Under the pieces are notes generated by a model that did no database searches, was not told the origin of the DNA, and was given only the letters and a program-made list of their open reading frames with translations. Positions 12,287 to 25,304 of a DNA stretch of 64,000 bases are shown here, in pieces. Source of the stretch: Dermacentor variabilis (taxonomy: Eukaryota; Arthropoda; Arachnida; Ixodida; Ixodidae). The DNA lies in the NCBI RefSeq assembly GCF_050947875.1, contig NC_134569.1:17009631-17073630 (forward strand), written 5' to 3'. Each line of letters opens with the position of its first letter. Within the stretch, counting starts at the first letter, position 1. Both the position numbers and the translations under genes were made by a program.

Positions 12287-14640
12287 ACAACTCGTCAGAA
12301 CTGCTTAGGTGTCCTAGGCTTTTTCTTTAAAGCGAAAGCTTTCCTGGCCGTGAACTTGCGATTTTGCCGTGGCCGTGCTCTGAGGAGGCACATGACGTCA
12401 CACTGCGTTCCTACAACGCGTTCCTCGTCGTTGCTATCGCCTCCGCTCGCTTCGCCAGCTGCGTCGCATGCATGATAACATGTCGGAGGATAGAAAGGGC
12501 GAGCTCGAGTGCGCCGCAACCACAGTTGAGGCGGCAGTATGGGCGGCGACAATTCTAATAAGCAGGAGGAGGCCTGGAATCGACATCGGAACGAGATGAA
12601 GAGAAAACGAATCGCCTAGGAAACAGACGAACAGCGCGCCGTTATAGACAGCCATCCAATTACTCACCGAGCATTTTTGTATATTTTGCGGATTTGGGCC
12701 CGCATACATATACGCGAAAATGTTCCTAAGCTCAAACTTCGCTATAGCGGATGCATACCAGGTGAACGTGATGTCGCATTTGTTATTTGCGAAGGCGGCC
12801 GGCCAGTTGCAAGCAGCACTAACACTAACACGAACGAAAAGTATTTTCTGAATTATTGTGAATTCGGTCCCTATTACTCGTGCGGGAAATTGTGGTCCAC
12901 ATGTAGTTTGTCAGTAGCATAGTAGTGATGCTTGCAGTAGTAGAGTTAACAAAATATTCTTTTCCTGACTCTTCTTGTGCACTATCGCTGTCTTCTGGTG
13001 CCGTAGTACAGGGCCGGTATTCGTAATGAAGTTCTTACGCTAAAAGTGTTCGTAAAAAAGAAAAAAAAATCGTGGGCACTTGCGATGTCGGGCTTCGGCC
13101 AGACAATAGTCAAAAGCATCTACAAACAAAACTCTTTGTAAATTAGGCACGAAATAAATATGAGACGAAGGAAGAAATTCTGACAGCGGGAAGCAGGCCA
13201 TACAGGATGCAAACATGCCACTGCTGCAGTAGAGGTCGCCGTCGATACGGACGCTTGACTGCACGCAGAACTTTCTGCCTTCGAAGAGTCACACGAGACT
13301 GTTGCCGGCCTTTGCCCTCTGCTAACATTAGAGTGCCGTTGACACTGGACCAACTCGAGAAGAAAGTCAAGAAGTTACTTGTTATACGGCCCGCCAGCAC
13401 GAGATAATAAAAAGAAGAAACTATCCGTCCAGCGAAAACTTATTTCGCGACGCCGCCTGAACCGAGCTCTGGCACCTTGTCCTTGTGCGTCGTTCGCACA
13501 CAAACGCCCGAAGGCTAGCCGAGAAACGCCTCTGCCAACTACTCGCCGCCCCGATCGGGTGTCGTGCAAACAGCGGCCGCCTCAGGGACGCAAGCGCACG
13601 GGTCTGGACGACGCGAACGACCGGAGAGCGCCGCCGCTGGCGCGCGAGCGTGCCACGAGCGTGCGCCGAAGCCTACGCGGCGGCGAAGAAAGTCATGAAG
13701 AAATACGCTCCCTCTTGTATTCACGGGGAGGGCGGCTTGTTTGCCTCCGCCACCCGGTCTGCTCGGCGGGATGCCTGGCGGCTGCGGCTGTGTGCTTCTC
13801 GGATGTCATTGACCTGGGACCTGGTTCGAAAGTGACTGGCGCTGGCGCATTAACCCACATCGAATCAGGAAGCACGGCCCGGCGGCGGCGGCCGCGTGCT
13901 CCAGGTAGCACTGTGTATAATGCACGCACGCACTCTGTCTCACTGAAAAGGTGCACTACGGAGAAAGCTCACGTCACCAAATCGGGGGGCGCGGTGGTCG
14001 TGGTGGTGGTAGACTCGCGGTTCGCGCACCTGCGTGCGGGTACGTCATCCGCAGTAAAGGAAGTGACTTCGATACGCGCGGAATGTTTCGTTGGGTTTGT
14101 GCTTTCACCACAGGCGCTATATTGCGCTGCCGCAGCGTAGCGACAAGGCGGCGTTAGTTCTCCGCGCTTGCAGACTGCCCCGGCCGGCCTCGCAGCACCC
14201 AAACGCTGCACGGTAATACGCGAACAGCGCACAGGAGAGGCAAGAGAAAAACACAGAACGCCGCCACTTGTGCGCTGCGTCTTCTCCTACTGCTGCCGCC
14301 GCCGCGAGTCTCCGATCGTATATATAACGATGCGCGCTGGTTACGCGGACGGCGTGTACGCGTTAGCGGCGAGCGTGCGCAAGAGCCAGGAAGACGATCT
14401 GGCGTAATAGATGGCTGGCTAGGGCGAAAGCAGGCGCCAGACCTCTCGCTAATGCACTCACGCCTGCTTACATGCGAAAGAAGCGTTCGTGTGCAAAATT
14501 CTCATTACTTGTAATCTCTCTCGCTTGAGCACCTTCACACAGCGCGGAGGCATGGCATGGTATGGTACACCGTACGGGTTCGTACGGCATTATGTACCGT
14601 GTAACGTAGGTGCGTAGCTTAATACACTACAGTATAACAC
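12287..14640. other. Unassigned region with a CpG-rich block
   Basis: No recognisable gene. A strongly CpG-rich block at about 13440-14400 has long overlapping frames in several phases on both strands, as expected of GC-rich sequence rather than of one protein. GTATATATAACG at about 14317-14328 ends this block and resembles a TATA element, but no supported transcript follows. The block is a possible promoter island. Confidence 0.4.
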
Positions 14641-14890
14641 ACCTGCCGCGGTGACTCAGCGGCTGTGGCGTTGCGCTGCTAAGCACGAGGTGGCGGGTTC
14701 GATTCCCGGTCGCGGCGGCCGCATTTCGGTGGTGGGCGAAATGCAGAAACGCCCGTGTGCCATATATTGGGCGCACGTCAGACGATCCCAGGGGCAAAAT
14801 TAATCCGGCGATGCCTCTTTATGGCGTGCCTCATAATCGTATCGCGGTTTTGGCCCGTAAGACCCACACTTTATTTAATTTACAATTTGA
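14641..14890 (+). mobile_element. tRNA-derived SINE (Ruka-like)
   Basis: The 5' part contains RNA polymerase III promoter boxes: A-box-like TGACTCAGCGG at 14652-14662 and a consensus B box GGTTCGATTCC at 14696-14706. The body continues with GGTGGGCGAAATGCAGAAACGC, then CAAAATTAATCCGG, GCGTGCCTCATAATCGTATC and GGTTTTGGCCCGTAAGACCC before an A/T-rich tail. This arrangement matches the tRNA-related tick SINE known as Ruka. It is not a functional tRNA gene: the tRNA-like part cannot form a standard cloverleaf with an acceptor stem and it runs on into the SINE body. Confidence 0.85.
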
Positions 14891-16839
14891 CATGGTATGT
14901 GTGATGTTATTGGGGCCGGATCACTCCAGGAAAAGGGAGAAGCAGCACGAGGAAGCACAAATACCCATCATACTTGTGTTGACGCACACAACACAGATAG
15001 CGGCACACACACGTGACAGTTCCCTAAAATGCCTCATAGACGACATGCACTATATATATGGATCGGTGGATTATGAATAACCTACAGTTCTGACGGAAGC
15101 GTGTGTCGCCGTGTCTGACCTCGTGGAACCGATGTCGGCCAGCGGGTCGGATAGCAGTGTCGGCCGGCCGGGTCGGACAGCCGTGTAGGACGCAGTCACC
15201 GGGTCGCGTCCACAGCTGGCGGGGTAGCCCTGTGGCCGCTCACTCGAACGCTCGATCGCCCCGGTTCAGGACCGCCAGCCCTCCTGGACCAGTTGCACAG
15301 CGGAAGAGCGGGGCGAGGTAACCTCTCAGCGGGCGACAGCGTTGACTCGGGTGTGGCGTAGTGACGCGGGCGGCGATAGCTCCTACGGGCCAGACGCCCA
15401 GCGAGGAAGCTCTTTGCCGTCGAACGCCGAACCTAGCGCACTGCTCACGCCACGGGGCCACGGGCCACACTCTCGCGCCACGCTTTTTTGACGCGCCACT
15501 GCCGACGCTCCGAAATCGGTGTCGATGACGATGACGGTCCTCTTCGCCACCGCACGGCGCACTATCTTCATATGTTTATGCTTCCACTCCCGCATACCAT
15601 ATATTATAACAGTGTGTTACTGTTCGTTTAGGTGCAGCAGGATATTTTATGAACTTATTACGTAACGACCAACAGTGGACGAACAAGGAAAGCCTCTGGC
15701 TCGAGGCAACGTTTGGACAAGGAAACTTGTCTTCGTCAGGATAGCGCTGCCAGGATGACGAAGAGTGTCAGAATGTTGCATCAATCTTCCTTGTTTGCTG
15801 TGACTCTCCTGCTTTCTGTGTACTATTTGTCCTGTTTGGTCATTAAGCAGTGTAATTTATAGCACACTGCAAAACTGTACTGCGTAATGCAGAGCGGTAC
15901 CATATGTGACAGTAGTATAGAGCTCAAATTACGAGAACTAGAGCCATAACCTACCAGCCATCCATTGAGCCATGTCCTTTGACGAAAGCGTGCCTTTATA
16001 TACCTCTCAGTTTTTTTTTAAATGTATCTAGCATAGATGCGTCTGACGCCCTTTGTAAGGAAACAGCAAAAGAAAAATGCATGGCGACTGCAGCGCTGAT
16101 AATGCTGGTCATACCAACTCGGCGAACTGCGAGCGCCAGAACGTCTTTGGCTCACGAAATCACATAAAAGGTACTACGAGATCCCGTGCACCGCGACATG
16201 TCGCAGCTAACGAAAACAATGAAAGCGGCAAGATAAAAAAAGAAAGAAAAATAAATGTTATTGCGGCCGCTCTTTCACCCTTTCGGAGACTGTTCGGAGG
16301 CTGTCATTTTCTCTCTTCTCCCTGAATATTTGCATTTAGTAAATGCACCAACTGAAGACGAGGCAGATACACTATGTAGCTGAATCAACGACTTTTTAGA
16401 GCTTGAACGCCAAGAACAGAACTTCCTTCTCAATAATCCCTTGACTTTGTACATGCCCTTTCGTCATCGAATTGAATTACGCGAAACCCTGCAAGGTGTA
16501 GGGAGAGTCATGAATTTGGCTGTACACGCGGCATGAAGCTACAAATAAAAAAAAAGCCTGGCGAAGAAAGCTTAAAAGTTGAAGGAGAACTCGCGCTGTT
16601 CGTCCTGAGGCAGAGTTTCTTACGCGTAGCTCTGTGCTGCGGGATACACAAAGTGGATGCGAAGTTCCGTGTCATCAGCTATGCTTTCCACATGAGCTAT
16701 GCGGTAAAAGAATAAAAAATTGGACTCGTTGGTAAATGTCCATTATTCGTATCACTCAACCAATTCGTCAATCAATCAAAACAACAATCAAATTCTTGCA
16801 TCTATTCAATTACAGAGAGTTTTCTTTTGCTATATCCCT
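14891..16839. other. Unassigned intergenic DNA
   Basis: No domain-bearing frame. A GC-rich patch at 15100-15560 carries short GGTCGG-containing repeats. At 15705-15775 ACAAGGAAACTTGTCTTCGTCAGG and nearby GATGACGAAG form weak inverted similarity that may be a decayed repeat. Nothing else could be assigned. Confidence 0.4.
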
Positions 16840-17179
16840 TCCCCCTCCCGTTTGCCTGCGGATGGCATCGGTTTCGAGATATGCGCCCAATGAGTTGGTT
16901 CATCAATGTGTCCGCGAAATTAACCTCCGGGCGCTCCCGATTCCCTGGCCAAATCCAACGACAGTGGAAGACGTCGCCATGTACAAAGAGAAAATAACTG
17001 AACACTAGAAGAACATCAGGGAAAACCTCGCTATTTTACCCCAACCTCATCCTTCACTCAACACGGAACAAGCACTGTCCTTCGCGAAGCTGGCGCAACT
17101 TCGGTTGGCGTAGCACAGCTCGCTGCCCCAACCGTCCGGAGATGAGGGCAGGTGCGGGACACATTCTGCACTCATGTAA

Positions 17180-17345
17180 CGCTGCCATTAGCTCTCCTTA
17201 TTTTCTTTACCTTCCCCTCCTTCCTGGAGCGCTTGGGTTCACTCGGACTTGGCTGATCAACAACGGGCCGAACAAGCGCTCTTCTTTTCTGGTCCTTAGT
17301 GTTGGCCTTAAATAAAGTTTTCCTCCTCCTCGTCCTCCTCCTCCT
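17180..17345 (+). mobile_element. LINE 3' end with CCT-rich tail
   Basis: The sequence ends TTAAATAAAGTTTTCCTCCTCCTCG followed by further CCT units (to about 17345). An AATAAAGTTT-plus-short-repeat end is the pattern seen at the 3' ends of the I-type LINEs elsewhere in this window (51050-51073, 63839 onward). No coding region of this copy was identified, so the 5' limit is arbitrary. Confidence 0.45.
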
Positions 17346-17705
17346 GCGTCAGACTTGCAGTAAAAATGCACTGTTGTTTCACTTACTCTTTTAAGAAAAC
17401 TGTTATCACTGTTTTATACATTGAAGCACGAAAGTAATTGCGACGCCAACGTCTTTCGTCGGACCCCTTGGAATTTTATATCTCGAAACTGGTATCCTCA
17501 ATTCGTTCCAAGTGCGTACACTTTGCGAGCTCACTGGAAACAACTCGTAAATTGCAATATGTGCCGCAAAAAGCTTGAGTGAATAATTAATAATTGAGTG
17601 TTTTCAATTGCCGTAGAAGTAGCGTCCACCTCACCAAGCAATTCGGTCCATCGGTTAGAATATGTGCTATCTGCCACAGGCGATTTTTAAAAATATTGGT
17701 GCACC
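17346..17705. repeat. Dispersed repeat, copy 1 (pair with 53402-53760)
   Basis: It shares an ordered series of blocks with 53402-53760: GTAAAAATGCACTGT, ATTGAAGCAC, ATATCTCGAAACTGGT, AATTCGTT, GTAAATTGCAATATG and GCCACAGGC, in the same orientation and similar spacing but with many differences. It carries no coding domain. The class is unknown. Confidence 0.7.
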
Positions 17706-18244
17706 CAAAAACAAAAAACCCGCCTGGTATATATGTACACATACGTATACATATATGTGTGTACACGAAAAAAAACGAAAAGGCTTACAGAGTCGCGTTG
17801 TATGTCCCTTGTCTTCCTGTGTGTCAGTTCATCGGCTCGCTGGCCGTATGGGTTATAACGTCGGCCCTGCCCTTCAGAGTTTGGAGCTAGTGTTACTGTA
17901 TGAAAGGCCAAGAAGAAGGGACTCAAAAAAAATTTCTGATGCAAAGTCTGCAGGGATATCTCGAAGATTAAGCTTGGAAAGGAGGATACAGATTCCACCT
18001 CGATTGCGCCAAGATGTGCACGGGAAAGACAGGACCGGCACAGGGCGCAGGTCGAATGCTTGCGTTCCACCCACCAGCTGGTCTGCCCGCCCTTCCTACG
18101 CAGCGCCCTCAAAAAAAAAAAAAAATGGCGACAAATGTAGACATTCACCTACAAACTGTGCATCAACGAGAAAATTAGGAGGGTCCGAGGCACTGCCGCC
18201 ACGGAAAATGCTGTGTGGCTGGAAAAAGATAATCTGCAGTAAAC

Positions 18245-18369
<125 letters not shown>

Positions 18370-19585
18370 GGAAATTGCAACACATGCCTACAATGGACAG
18401 AGAGGAAAACGGGGGGGGCGGGGGCAGGAACAATAAGATGACAGGCCACAAGGACTAAAGTAAAGCACGCCCAAAGAAAGTACTAATGAGTTTTTCAACG
18501 ACATATGATGAACTTGACTTACGCTTTTCTTGCGTTAACGCATGTCAGTCATAAGCAATTCAAATGCTTGATGAAGCTGGTATTTCGCCGATGTTTAACT
18601 TAGCAGTGCGCTGCGGAGGAACCGAAACCAACACGCGTCCATCCAAACGTGCACTGCGACTCTTCGCGCTGCAGACCGTCGAGGACAGCTCTGCGATATC
18701 CAGCTGCTTCAAGGCAGTCTATAGCAGGCAGCCATAATATGCCTTCACGTCTAAGTATAAACGAACCGTTGCGGAAGCGAAAATGCGATCTGTATCGTTT
18801 CCTGCTTTCTGCCTCACAGGTCGGAAACCGGAAAGTTCGGCGATCGAACATGCGCAAATATAAATTAATTGCATCGGAAGATTTCGGTTCGTTTTAACGC
18901 GTCGGCGATCGTCCAGCGCTAAGCCGTTTGAGGCTTAAGTCTGTCTGACAGCCTTCACACTGGAAATAGACGGCACCAGGAAAAGACCTACCAGAACGTC
19001 CATTTCTGCTGCCCGACTCAATTTGGGACGTCTGTACAATGGACGCCAAGGCCTAATGGAAGTATGTACCTACGATCCTTGCGCTAATCTGATACATCAA
19101 ATGCAGCACTCACCACATTCCACGACGTCGCGCCGTATATGCTAAATTTGGAGCGCTAGTAAAAAGACTACAAGGGTGGATCATATGCACGTATACTTAA
19201 TCTGCGCTGGAAGTTTTCATGCGTGCACCAACCAGTACAAAGAAACGCTGAATTCACTGACTATGAAAGACAGTATAGCGTGTGACATCCTGGAAGCAGT
19301 TGAGCACACGCATCACCGGAGAATACGCCAGTCCGTATATACGCTGAACTGAAAGGCCACAAAGAGAAAAACAGCGCGGCCAAATAATCCCGTAGCGACG
19401 GAAGTCAAAGTGCGATTCTGCTCTTCAGCCTGCATGTCACCATTTCATCTTTATTCATGGTAAAGGAGGGCGAACAAATATACGCGGAAAACCTACACAT
19501 ATAAACAAGCGCTTTTTGCGTCTAAATTTCCTGTGTCTGTTGATTAATAAAAATGATTAATAAATAATAAGATATTAATAAAAAT
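18370..19585. other. Unassigned intergenic DNA
   Basis: No recognised domain, RNA gene or repeat boundary. Confidence 0.35.
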
Positions 19586-19629
19586 GATTAATAAAAATCA
19601 AGCCCCTCGGTTAACCCTCTTTCTTCTCG

Positions 19630-19680
<51 letters not shown>
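19586..19680. repeat. GGTTAACC-type repeat remnant followed by (AT)n
   Basis: AATAAAAATCAAGCCCCTCGGTTAACCCTCTTTCTTCT is split over 19587-19626 and resembles the block next to the foldback at 8577-8606 (opposite strand). It is followed by a 48-bp AT dinucleotide run (19633-19680). Confidence 0.75.
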
Positions 19681-19682
<2 letters not shown>

Positions 19683-21302
19683 TTGCGCGCAGAGCGCATC
19701 AGACTGTGGTTTCCGATGAAAGCGATTCACCGTACGCCTCCGCTGCTCCAGCGAAAGTGCAGCGTGAATTATTAGCAACTGACGCATGCTGCGACACACC
19801 ATTAGAGTTTGTTTACGCGCACTCGCAGAGAGTTTACACGTGGCGAGTAATGCATGGTGGCTTATTCAAACTTCTATTCACTCGGGCAACGTAAATTACA
19901 GAGCGCACTGGCAAGTACAGGCTGTGCGGGGCGAAAGAAAAGTAACGAGGACCGCATAAATTATGCGAACGACAGTCATTAGAAGCGCACGCGAAGATAT
20001 CAAATATATGGTGCAAGAATCCATTGCCTCTGCCGCCGCCGAAGAAGAGAACGCGCCCGGAGGAGTCACGCATTTCCCCGCATGCATTATGCAGACGCTT
20101 CATTCGATTTTACGACATGTTGAAACGGTTCGGGACGCGTAAAACGACTAAAAAGCGACGGGAACTGCGCCAGCAGTGCACGCGAGACGGAGAACGAAGA
20201 GCGAGCGAGCGCGGCGCTCTGGTGCAGCTCCGTGTCCGTTTTCTTTTTTGGAGCCGCAGGTCGAACCGTGGAACCATGCCGCGGAGCCCTATCCGCCGCA
20301 TACGAGATAAGGAGGAACCGCCGCCTCGGACTCAGCGCGCGTTGGCGCATGCGGCAGTGGCCTCAAGTGTGCGCGTGCTTGCGTCGTCACGGCCCAACAG
20401 GCGCCGGTTCCTCTGGAAGTTTTGAAGTCGCCCAGTTGGAGAGCGAACGCGTAATGAAATTCGTCGCGCGCCCGAAAGTGAGAAACGAGGAACATGCGGG
20501 TGGTGGTGTTCGTTCTGGACTCAGTTCAGTGCAGTACAAAGAGAAGAAAAACATTTAATGCTTATAAGAATTGGGGGTAGCGAGGTCGGCGGGTCTGGTT
20601 CACGCTGGAGCATAGCGATGAGGGAGATATAAGGGATTAAAGAGGGTAGGCGTCGACTCATATCGTACAACGATGGTTATCGATGCGTCCGTTGTATACG
20701 ACATAAGCCATATGTATAGCCAGTACATGCGCACATGTGTGTACAGAAGACCGTGGCAGATACGTATTTGTATACCCTATGCACTTACTCAATTTATGCA
20801 GCCTGTGACGATGCGAAATTACACTGCACTGCATGTTAACATTGCACGCGGTGCAATGTTATGTATGCACATTATATACGCAACAGTGGGCAGGCCACAT
20901 ACTAACGCGGATTTTTTTTTTTTTTTTTTTTTGCGGGCAGGGGGCAGTAGGGGAGGGAGGGGAGGAGGGGAGATGGAGGGGACGTGCCCTGTGTGCCCCA
21001 CTCTACGCCCCCCTCGCCTACGCGAACCGATGCTCATTGCACCCGGCGAGTTCCCTACGGCTCGTTTCTCGGCTGGTGGTCAAGAAACGTGCTTCCTGAC
21101 TTCGTGTGCTTGCTCTGCAGTCTACATAGTGCCGTTTAGGTGGGGTCTAGCCACCCTAGTTTAGGAGCTGGCACGTTCCGACTCTACACTACTGGATGCT
21201 GGGGTGGCCTGTCCCAGATAGGCGACAGTGTTCGTGAGCTCGCAAGCATGTCGCATAACGTTTTGGCTAACAAAAGTGGAGCATTAGGCTAGTTGGTAAT
21301 CC
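19681..21302. other. Unassigned region with a CpG-rich block
   Basis: A CpG-rich block lies at about 20020-20500 with overlapping frames on both strands and no domain. A T run (20912-20931) is followed by a G/A-rich stretch. No gene could be supported. Confidence 0.35.
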
Positions 21303-21545
21303 ATGGTAGAAACGACACACAAGGACAGAAACTGAGAGAGACCACACACACTGCGCTGAGTGCGTCGTCTCTCTCTCCTTGTAATTGTAATTCTAATTAT
21401 GGGGTTTTACGTGCCAAAACCGCGATCTGATTATGAGGCATGCACTTGTGGAGGACTGCGAATCCGGCCGCCTAGGCCGAGATTTCATTCCGCGACCCCC
21501 TCTCTGTCCTTGTGACACCTTCGCGCTGTATGTCGTTTCTACCAT
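21303..21545. mobile_element. Foldback element interrupted by a SINE
   Basis: ATGGTAGAAACGACA at 21303-21317 is exactly inverted at 21531-21545 (TGTCGTTTCTACCAT). CACAAGGACAGA-type blocks inside each arm also match in inverted orientation. The middle is occupied by a minus-strand SINE fragment (21382-21499). The element has no coding capacity. Confidence 0.65.
21382..21499 (-). mobile_element. 5'-truncated SINE copy (Ruka-like 3' half)
   Basis: On the minus strand it reads TGCATGCCTCATAATCAGATC, GGTTTTGGCACGTAAAACCC, then ATAATTAGAATTACAATTAC, matching the 3' half of the SINE at 14641-14890. The tRNA-like promoter part is absent. Flanks CTCTCTCCTTGT (left) and CTCTCTGTCCTTGT (right) look like a target-site duplication with one small indel, so it inserted into an existing foldback element. 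Confidence 0.75.
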
Positions 21546-22039
21546 AAACGTCTTGACGGCGAGGTGATTTACTGGCGCCATCTATTGGACGCGCCCCGTT
21601 GACGTCTGCTCCAGTAAAACCATAAAATGCCTGGAGTGTCACCAAACAGAACTAGGCCGCTGGCTGCTAGGGAGCAGCATGGCCACTGCTAATGCTGCAG
21701 TAAGTGATTAAATGAGCTGGTCCTCGTACGGGGAAAGGAAGGCGAGGTCCAAATTGCAATACGCCGGCAGACTCAAATTCATGGCAAACACAAATTACAG
21801 TAGCAGAATGTACCTATACCTAAGTTACAAGAACTTGAAGACGGCTTGGATACGGAAATGTCCCTAGACGCGAAATACAGCCAAACTTCAAAACGCCACG
21901 AAACTAAGAGACAGAGTGACGCAAGGCAGCCATCAACAAAATCAATGACGCTGAAACAACAGCAGCAGCAAAAAAGCAAAGCTTGGCTCTATATTATCAC
22001 CCCAAGCCGGAACCGTGCCCATCATCACACTGCCGAGGA

Positions 22040-22370
22040 GACAGACGCAGCGCCCTTCTGTTGCCAACGCTCTCCAAAAACTGGACAATCGGCCGCTTTC
22101 CGTGCAAGTGCTGCTGGAACACCGCCTCCATCGCTCGTTGGCCCATAAAGCGGTGAAGGCACGTGCTCCTTGAGGACGACGGGTTTGTGTGAACATGTGT
22201 AACTATTAGTGCAATTACTATTAGCCCACAATTTCCTTCTTTCCTCCCCTCTTCTCTCTCCCTGTCAACTTTGTTCTCCCCTTTCCCAATCCCCGGTGTA
22301 GGGTAGCCAACAGGACGTTATTCCGGTTAATCTCCCTGCCCTCAGATTTTCTCTTTCCTTCCTCCTTGCT
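22040..22370 (+). pseudogene. I-type LINE extreme 3' end
   Basis: In one plus frame the sequence reads LQKLDNRPLSVQVLLEH and RSLAHKAVKA, ending in LRTTGLCEHV-like sequence at about 22195. These are typical of the last part of I-type ORF2 in this window. A 3' UTR follows with GGTGTAGGGTAGCCAACAGG and GGTTAATCTCCCTGCCC, the same terminal block as at 5877-6010 (minus) and 59335-59390 (plus). It is heavily 5'-truncated. Confidence 0.6.
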
Positions 22371-25304
22371 TACTTGCTTACTTTATTGACGAGGTGAGAG
22401 GGATGACACTGTGCTCTCCGCATAAAATTAAGGGGCTTTATACCCCGCATAGCTTGGCTGTCGGCACGGCGCAGGTGCCCGCCTGGACATTTCTGTTCAT
22501 TGTTTCAAAGTGAGGGTAATTCTTCACGACCAAATCAGTGGTCCTGCGCAAACAGAAAGCAGACGACACTTTGCAGACACTGTTTTAATAAAATAAAGAC
22601 AGTCACTTTGTACGTATATCACGACGTGGTCCGCCAAGCACGCTTCTGGCGCGAAAAGGCACTTGTTGAGAGGATAAGATATAAAATATACTCGTGTTGT
22701 ATGCTGTCTGTATACAAATGAATTCAACGACGACTCAATGCCGTGATCGCACGGGCTCGCAGCGAGCGACTCCGTGTGTTTATCTATGGCAGTGGAGGCG
22801 CTATGTGTCTGCTCGTATTTCACTGCTGGCGGTCATGTGTTTGTACCCTTTTTTTCTACTTTTATTGCGACAGCAGCTATATAGAAACTCCAGGCGAATT
22901 TCTTCCTCGGCGTCGCCGTGAGGTTCCGAATAAAGTTCAAGCGCGATAAGATCTTGGCCGTGCGCGTGTAGGTAGGTGCGAGGGAAAGCATGCGAGGTTG
23001 ATCCGAGAAGGATAGTGGCGGCGCCTTCTCGCGCGCGCGAAGGAGGAAGGCGGAGAGCGTGCGCGCCGCCTTTTCGTGCGGGCAAGGCTGGGCAGCGGTG
23101 GGATGTGCGTGCGCTAAATGGGGGAGGGGCTTCGAGAGCAGAGTAGTACGCGATTTCGCTTTTACAGGGCCCACATTGCAATGCTCCGGCCACGCTCTGC
23201 CACGCCACTTGCGCGCGCCATCTCGTGAGCGCCAACACTGGAATCCCACACGACAGTGGGAAGCCTCGCTCTCTAGCGTGGGACCAGCTCGATCGAGTCG
23301 TGAGTGCGCGCCGGGCGGCCGCGGCTCATGGGGTCCTGGACAGAGGACTCCACCAACGTCCCGTCGAAGGGCCCTGCGGTATCCCTTTGTTTTAATAAAT
23401 GTTTTCTTTCTCTCTTTCCGCTTTTACTCCGGCCGCGGCTACTCGGCTGCGGCCGCACGCGTTAATATGCGGTGGGTTGGAAGGCTAGCCGTCCTGAGAA
23501 AGCTGATAGCTTCGTGTGCGCTGTGTTCTATCGAGCCTAGTTAGCGTTGAAACGAGAGGCAGCACGGAGAGGCATTCGCTCGCCGCTGTGGCCGCTCTTC
23601 ATCACGCCAACGCTCTGACAACGAGTGTGCGCGGTCACCAAGTGAGATATATGTTCACGTTTGCCCGTCCGCACGTGACACCGTGCTTGTATATTTAGTT
23701 AGTAAGGAAATGTTTACGGCAGTTTAAACACGAGATAAAACTACTAACCTTACTGTGTAAAGCTGTCTAATAATTTGCTATCACGATGAATGCTTCGCCG
23801 TTCGGGCAAAACTGCTGCTTTTTGTTGTTTCATGCAAATTATTTTTGAAGCTCACTGTGAGACAACGCAATTCGTTCTGTTTGAGTTCAATACTTCAATA
23901 TGTATGTTACTCCCACAAAAATTTGGAAGATTTGTGTAACTCTATACAGTTATTTACTAAGCATTTAACTTGCTCGGGCTGTCGACTCTTGTGTCCCCTA
24001 TTGGCGGCTGCCTACAGTATAAAAATATCATAATACGTACTTATACATACACATGGCGCACATTACGTACCGGCTGCTACGTCCTCTGCCCTTGAACGCC
24101 TGCGCGCTGAAATGTTCCATGGTGAGAGCAGGGCTTCGTTCACAACAGAAGTCTGACCACTGTTAGTGCCTTTCGATACCGCGTGCGGCGCAACCTGAAG
24201 CGGTGATCCATTGCGGAGAGACGTGTCCTGCAGAGCCATTAGTTTTCTCTGCGTTACTTAAATGCATCGCAAGTGCTGCGCCTGGCTGGGAAGAAGTAGA
24301 TCCCACCACGTTGAACTGGAACGCTCTGGTGGTTGCTAAGGACGCACAGAACAGACGACACCGACGCGTCGAAAAGCTCGTGCCGCGCGAATCCTATCCG
24401 TGCGTTCTTGTGACTCGACTGAGCGCGTTTCACTTGTACGTGCACTACTAACCAGCCGCTATATTAGCCCTCATAAGTCCCAGAACTCAGCTGTGACAGC
24501 CAATATTGACGCAGAGACTACTTGGAAAAGACAGCCGATGTTGAATACCTATTAAGGCGAAGCCCGGCCGAATTGGTCATCAAGATACTATACAAACAAG
24601 CCCGTCACCGTCGGTCCTGCAGCAGCTGCCGAGAGTCGCCCCATAGCTTGCCCCCTCGAGAGTGCCTCCCTAGGGTGCATCGGCATGGTATGCGTAGGTA
24701 TCGCATTGCAAACCCCAGACTTCCCCCTCGAGGGAAGTCTTGCGGGAAGTCTGGTTTTTTTTAACACAAAATGTATTTTTAACCGACTTAAGAAGTATTT
24801 CATGTATCTGGGACCTGGGTATATCTTGCAACCGATTCTAAAGAACGGTCGGTTAGGTGACTTATCGGTGTATGAACATGACGTGGCGTTAAATTATACC
24901 TCGTCATGCTGAGAATATGTAGCAGTTGTCAGCAACTGAGGACATGATAAGAAACGAGTGTTGGTAGCCGTAAACGCGTTGAGGTGTGAGTCTTTGTGTC
25001 GCTGTCGTCCTCTGACGTGCCGCCGCCAAGTGCCATCTGACTTGGCTGCGACACCCTTTGCCAGATGGCGTGGAGTGACCGAGCGTCAAACGCAAAATAG
25101 GAGAGGCCGTGGATGGCGGAAATGGAAAAGAAACCTGCTATGAGTAATTACCTAATAGGTAAAAAGGAAACCAGGAAACAGTTTATGTTAACTCAAACAG
25201 AAGCTTTTTACTTTTCCAAGCGAGATCACGATGCCTTATAAGGCGTAATTATAAAGCAAATACCCAAGGAAGAAGCACCTGCTTACAGCGGTAAAGCGAT
25301 ACTC
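22371..25304. other. Unassigned intergenic DNA with a CpG-rich block
   Basis: The stretch at about 22980-23460 is CpG-rich and ends near TTTGTTTTAATAAATGTTTTC (23388-23408), a possible polyadenylation signal of an unrecognised repeat or LTR. The rest (23480-25304) shows no domain or RNA gene. Confidence 0.35.

Noticed and set aside
13379..14140. 253-codon plus-strand open frame
   Set aside because: It lies in a CpG-rich block with equally long frames in other phases and on the other strand, has an Arg/Ala-rich composition and no recognisable domain.
14646..14720. Functional tRNA gene
   Set aside because: It has A and B boxes but no proper cloverleaf and continues into SINE-specific sequence; it is the SINE head.
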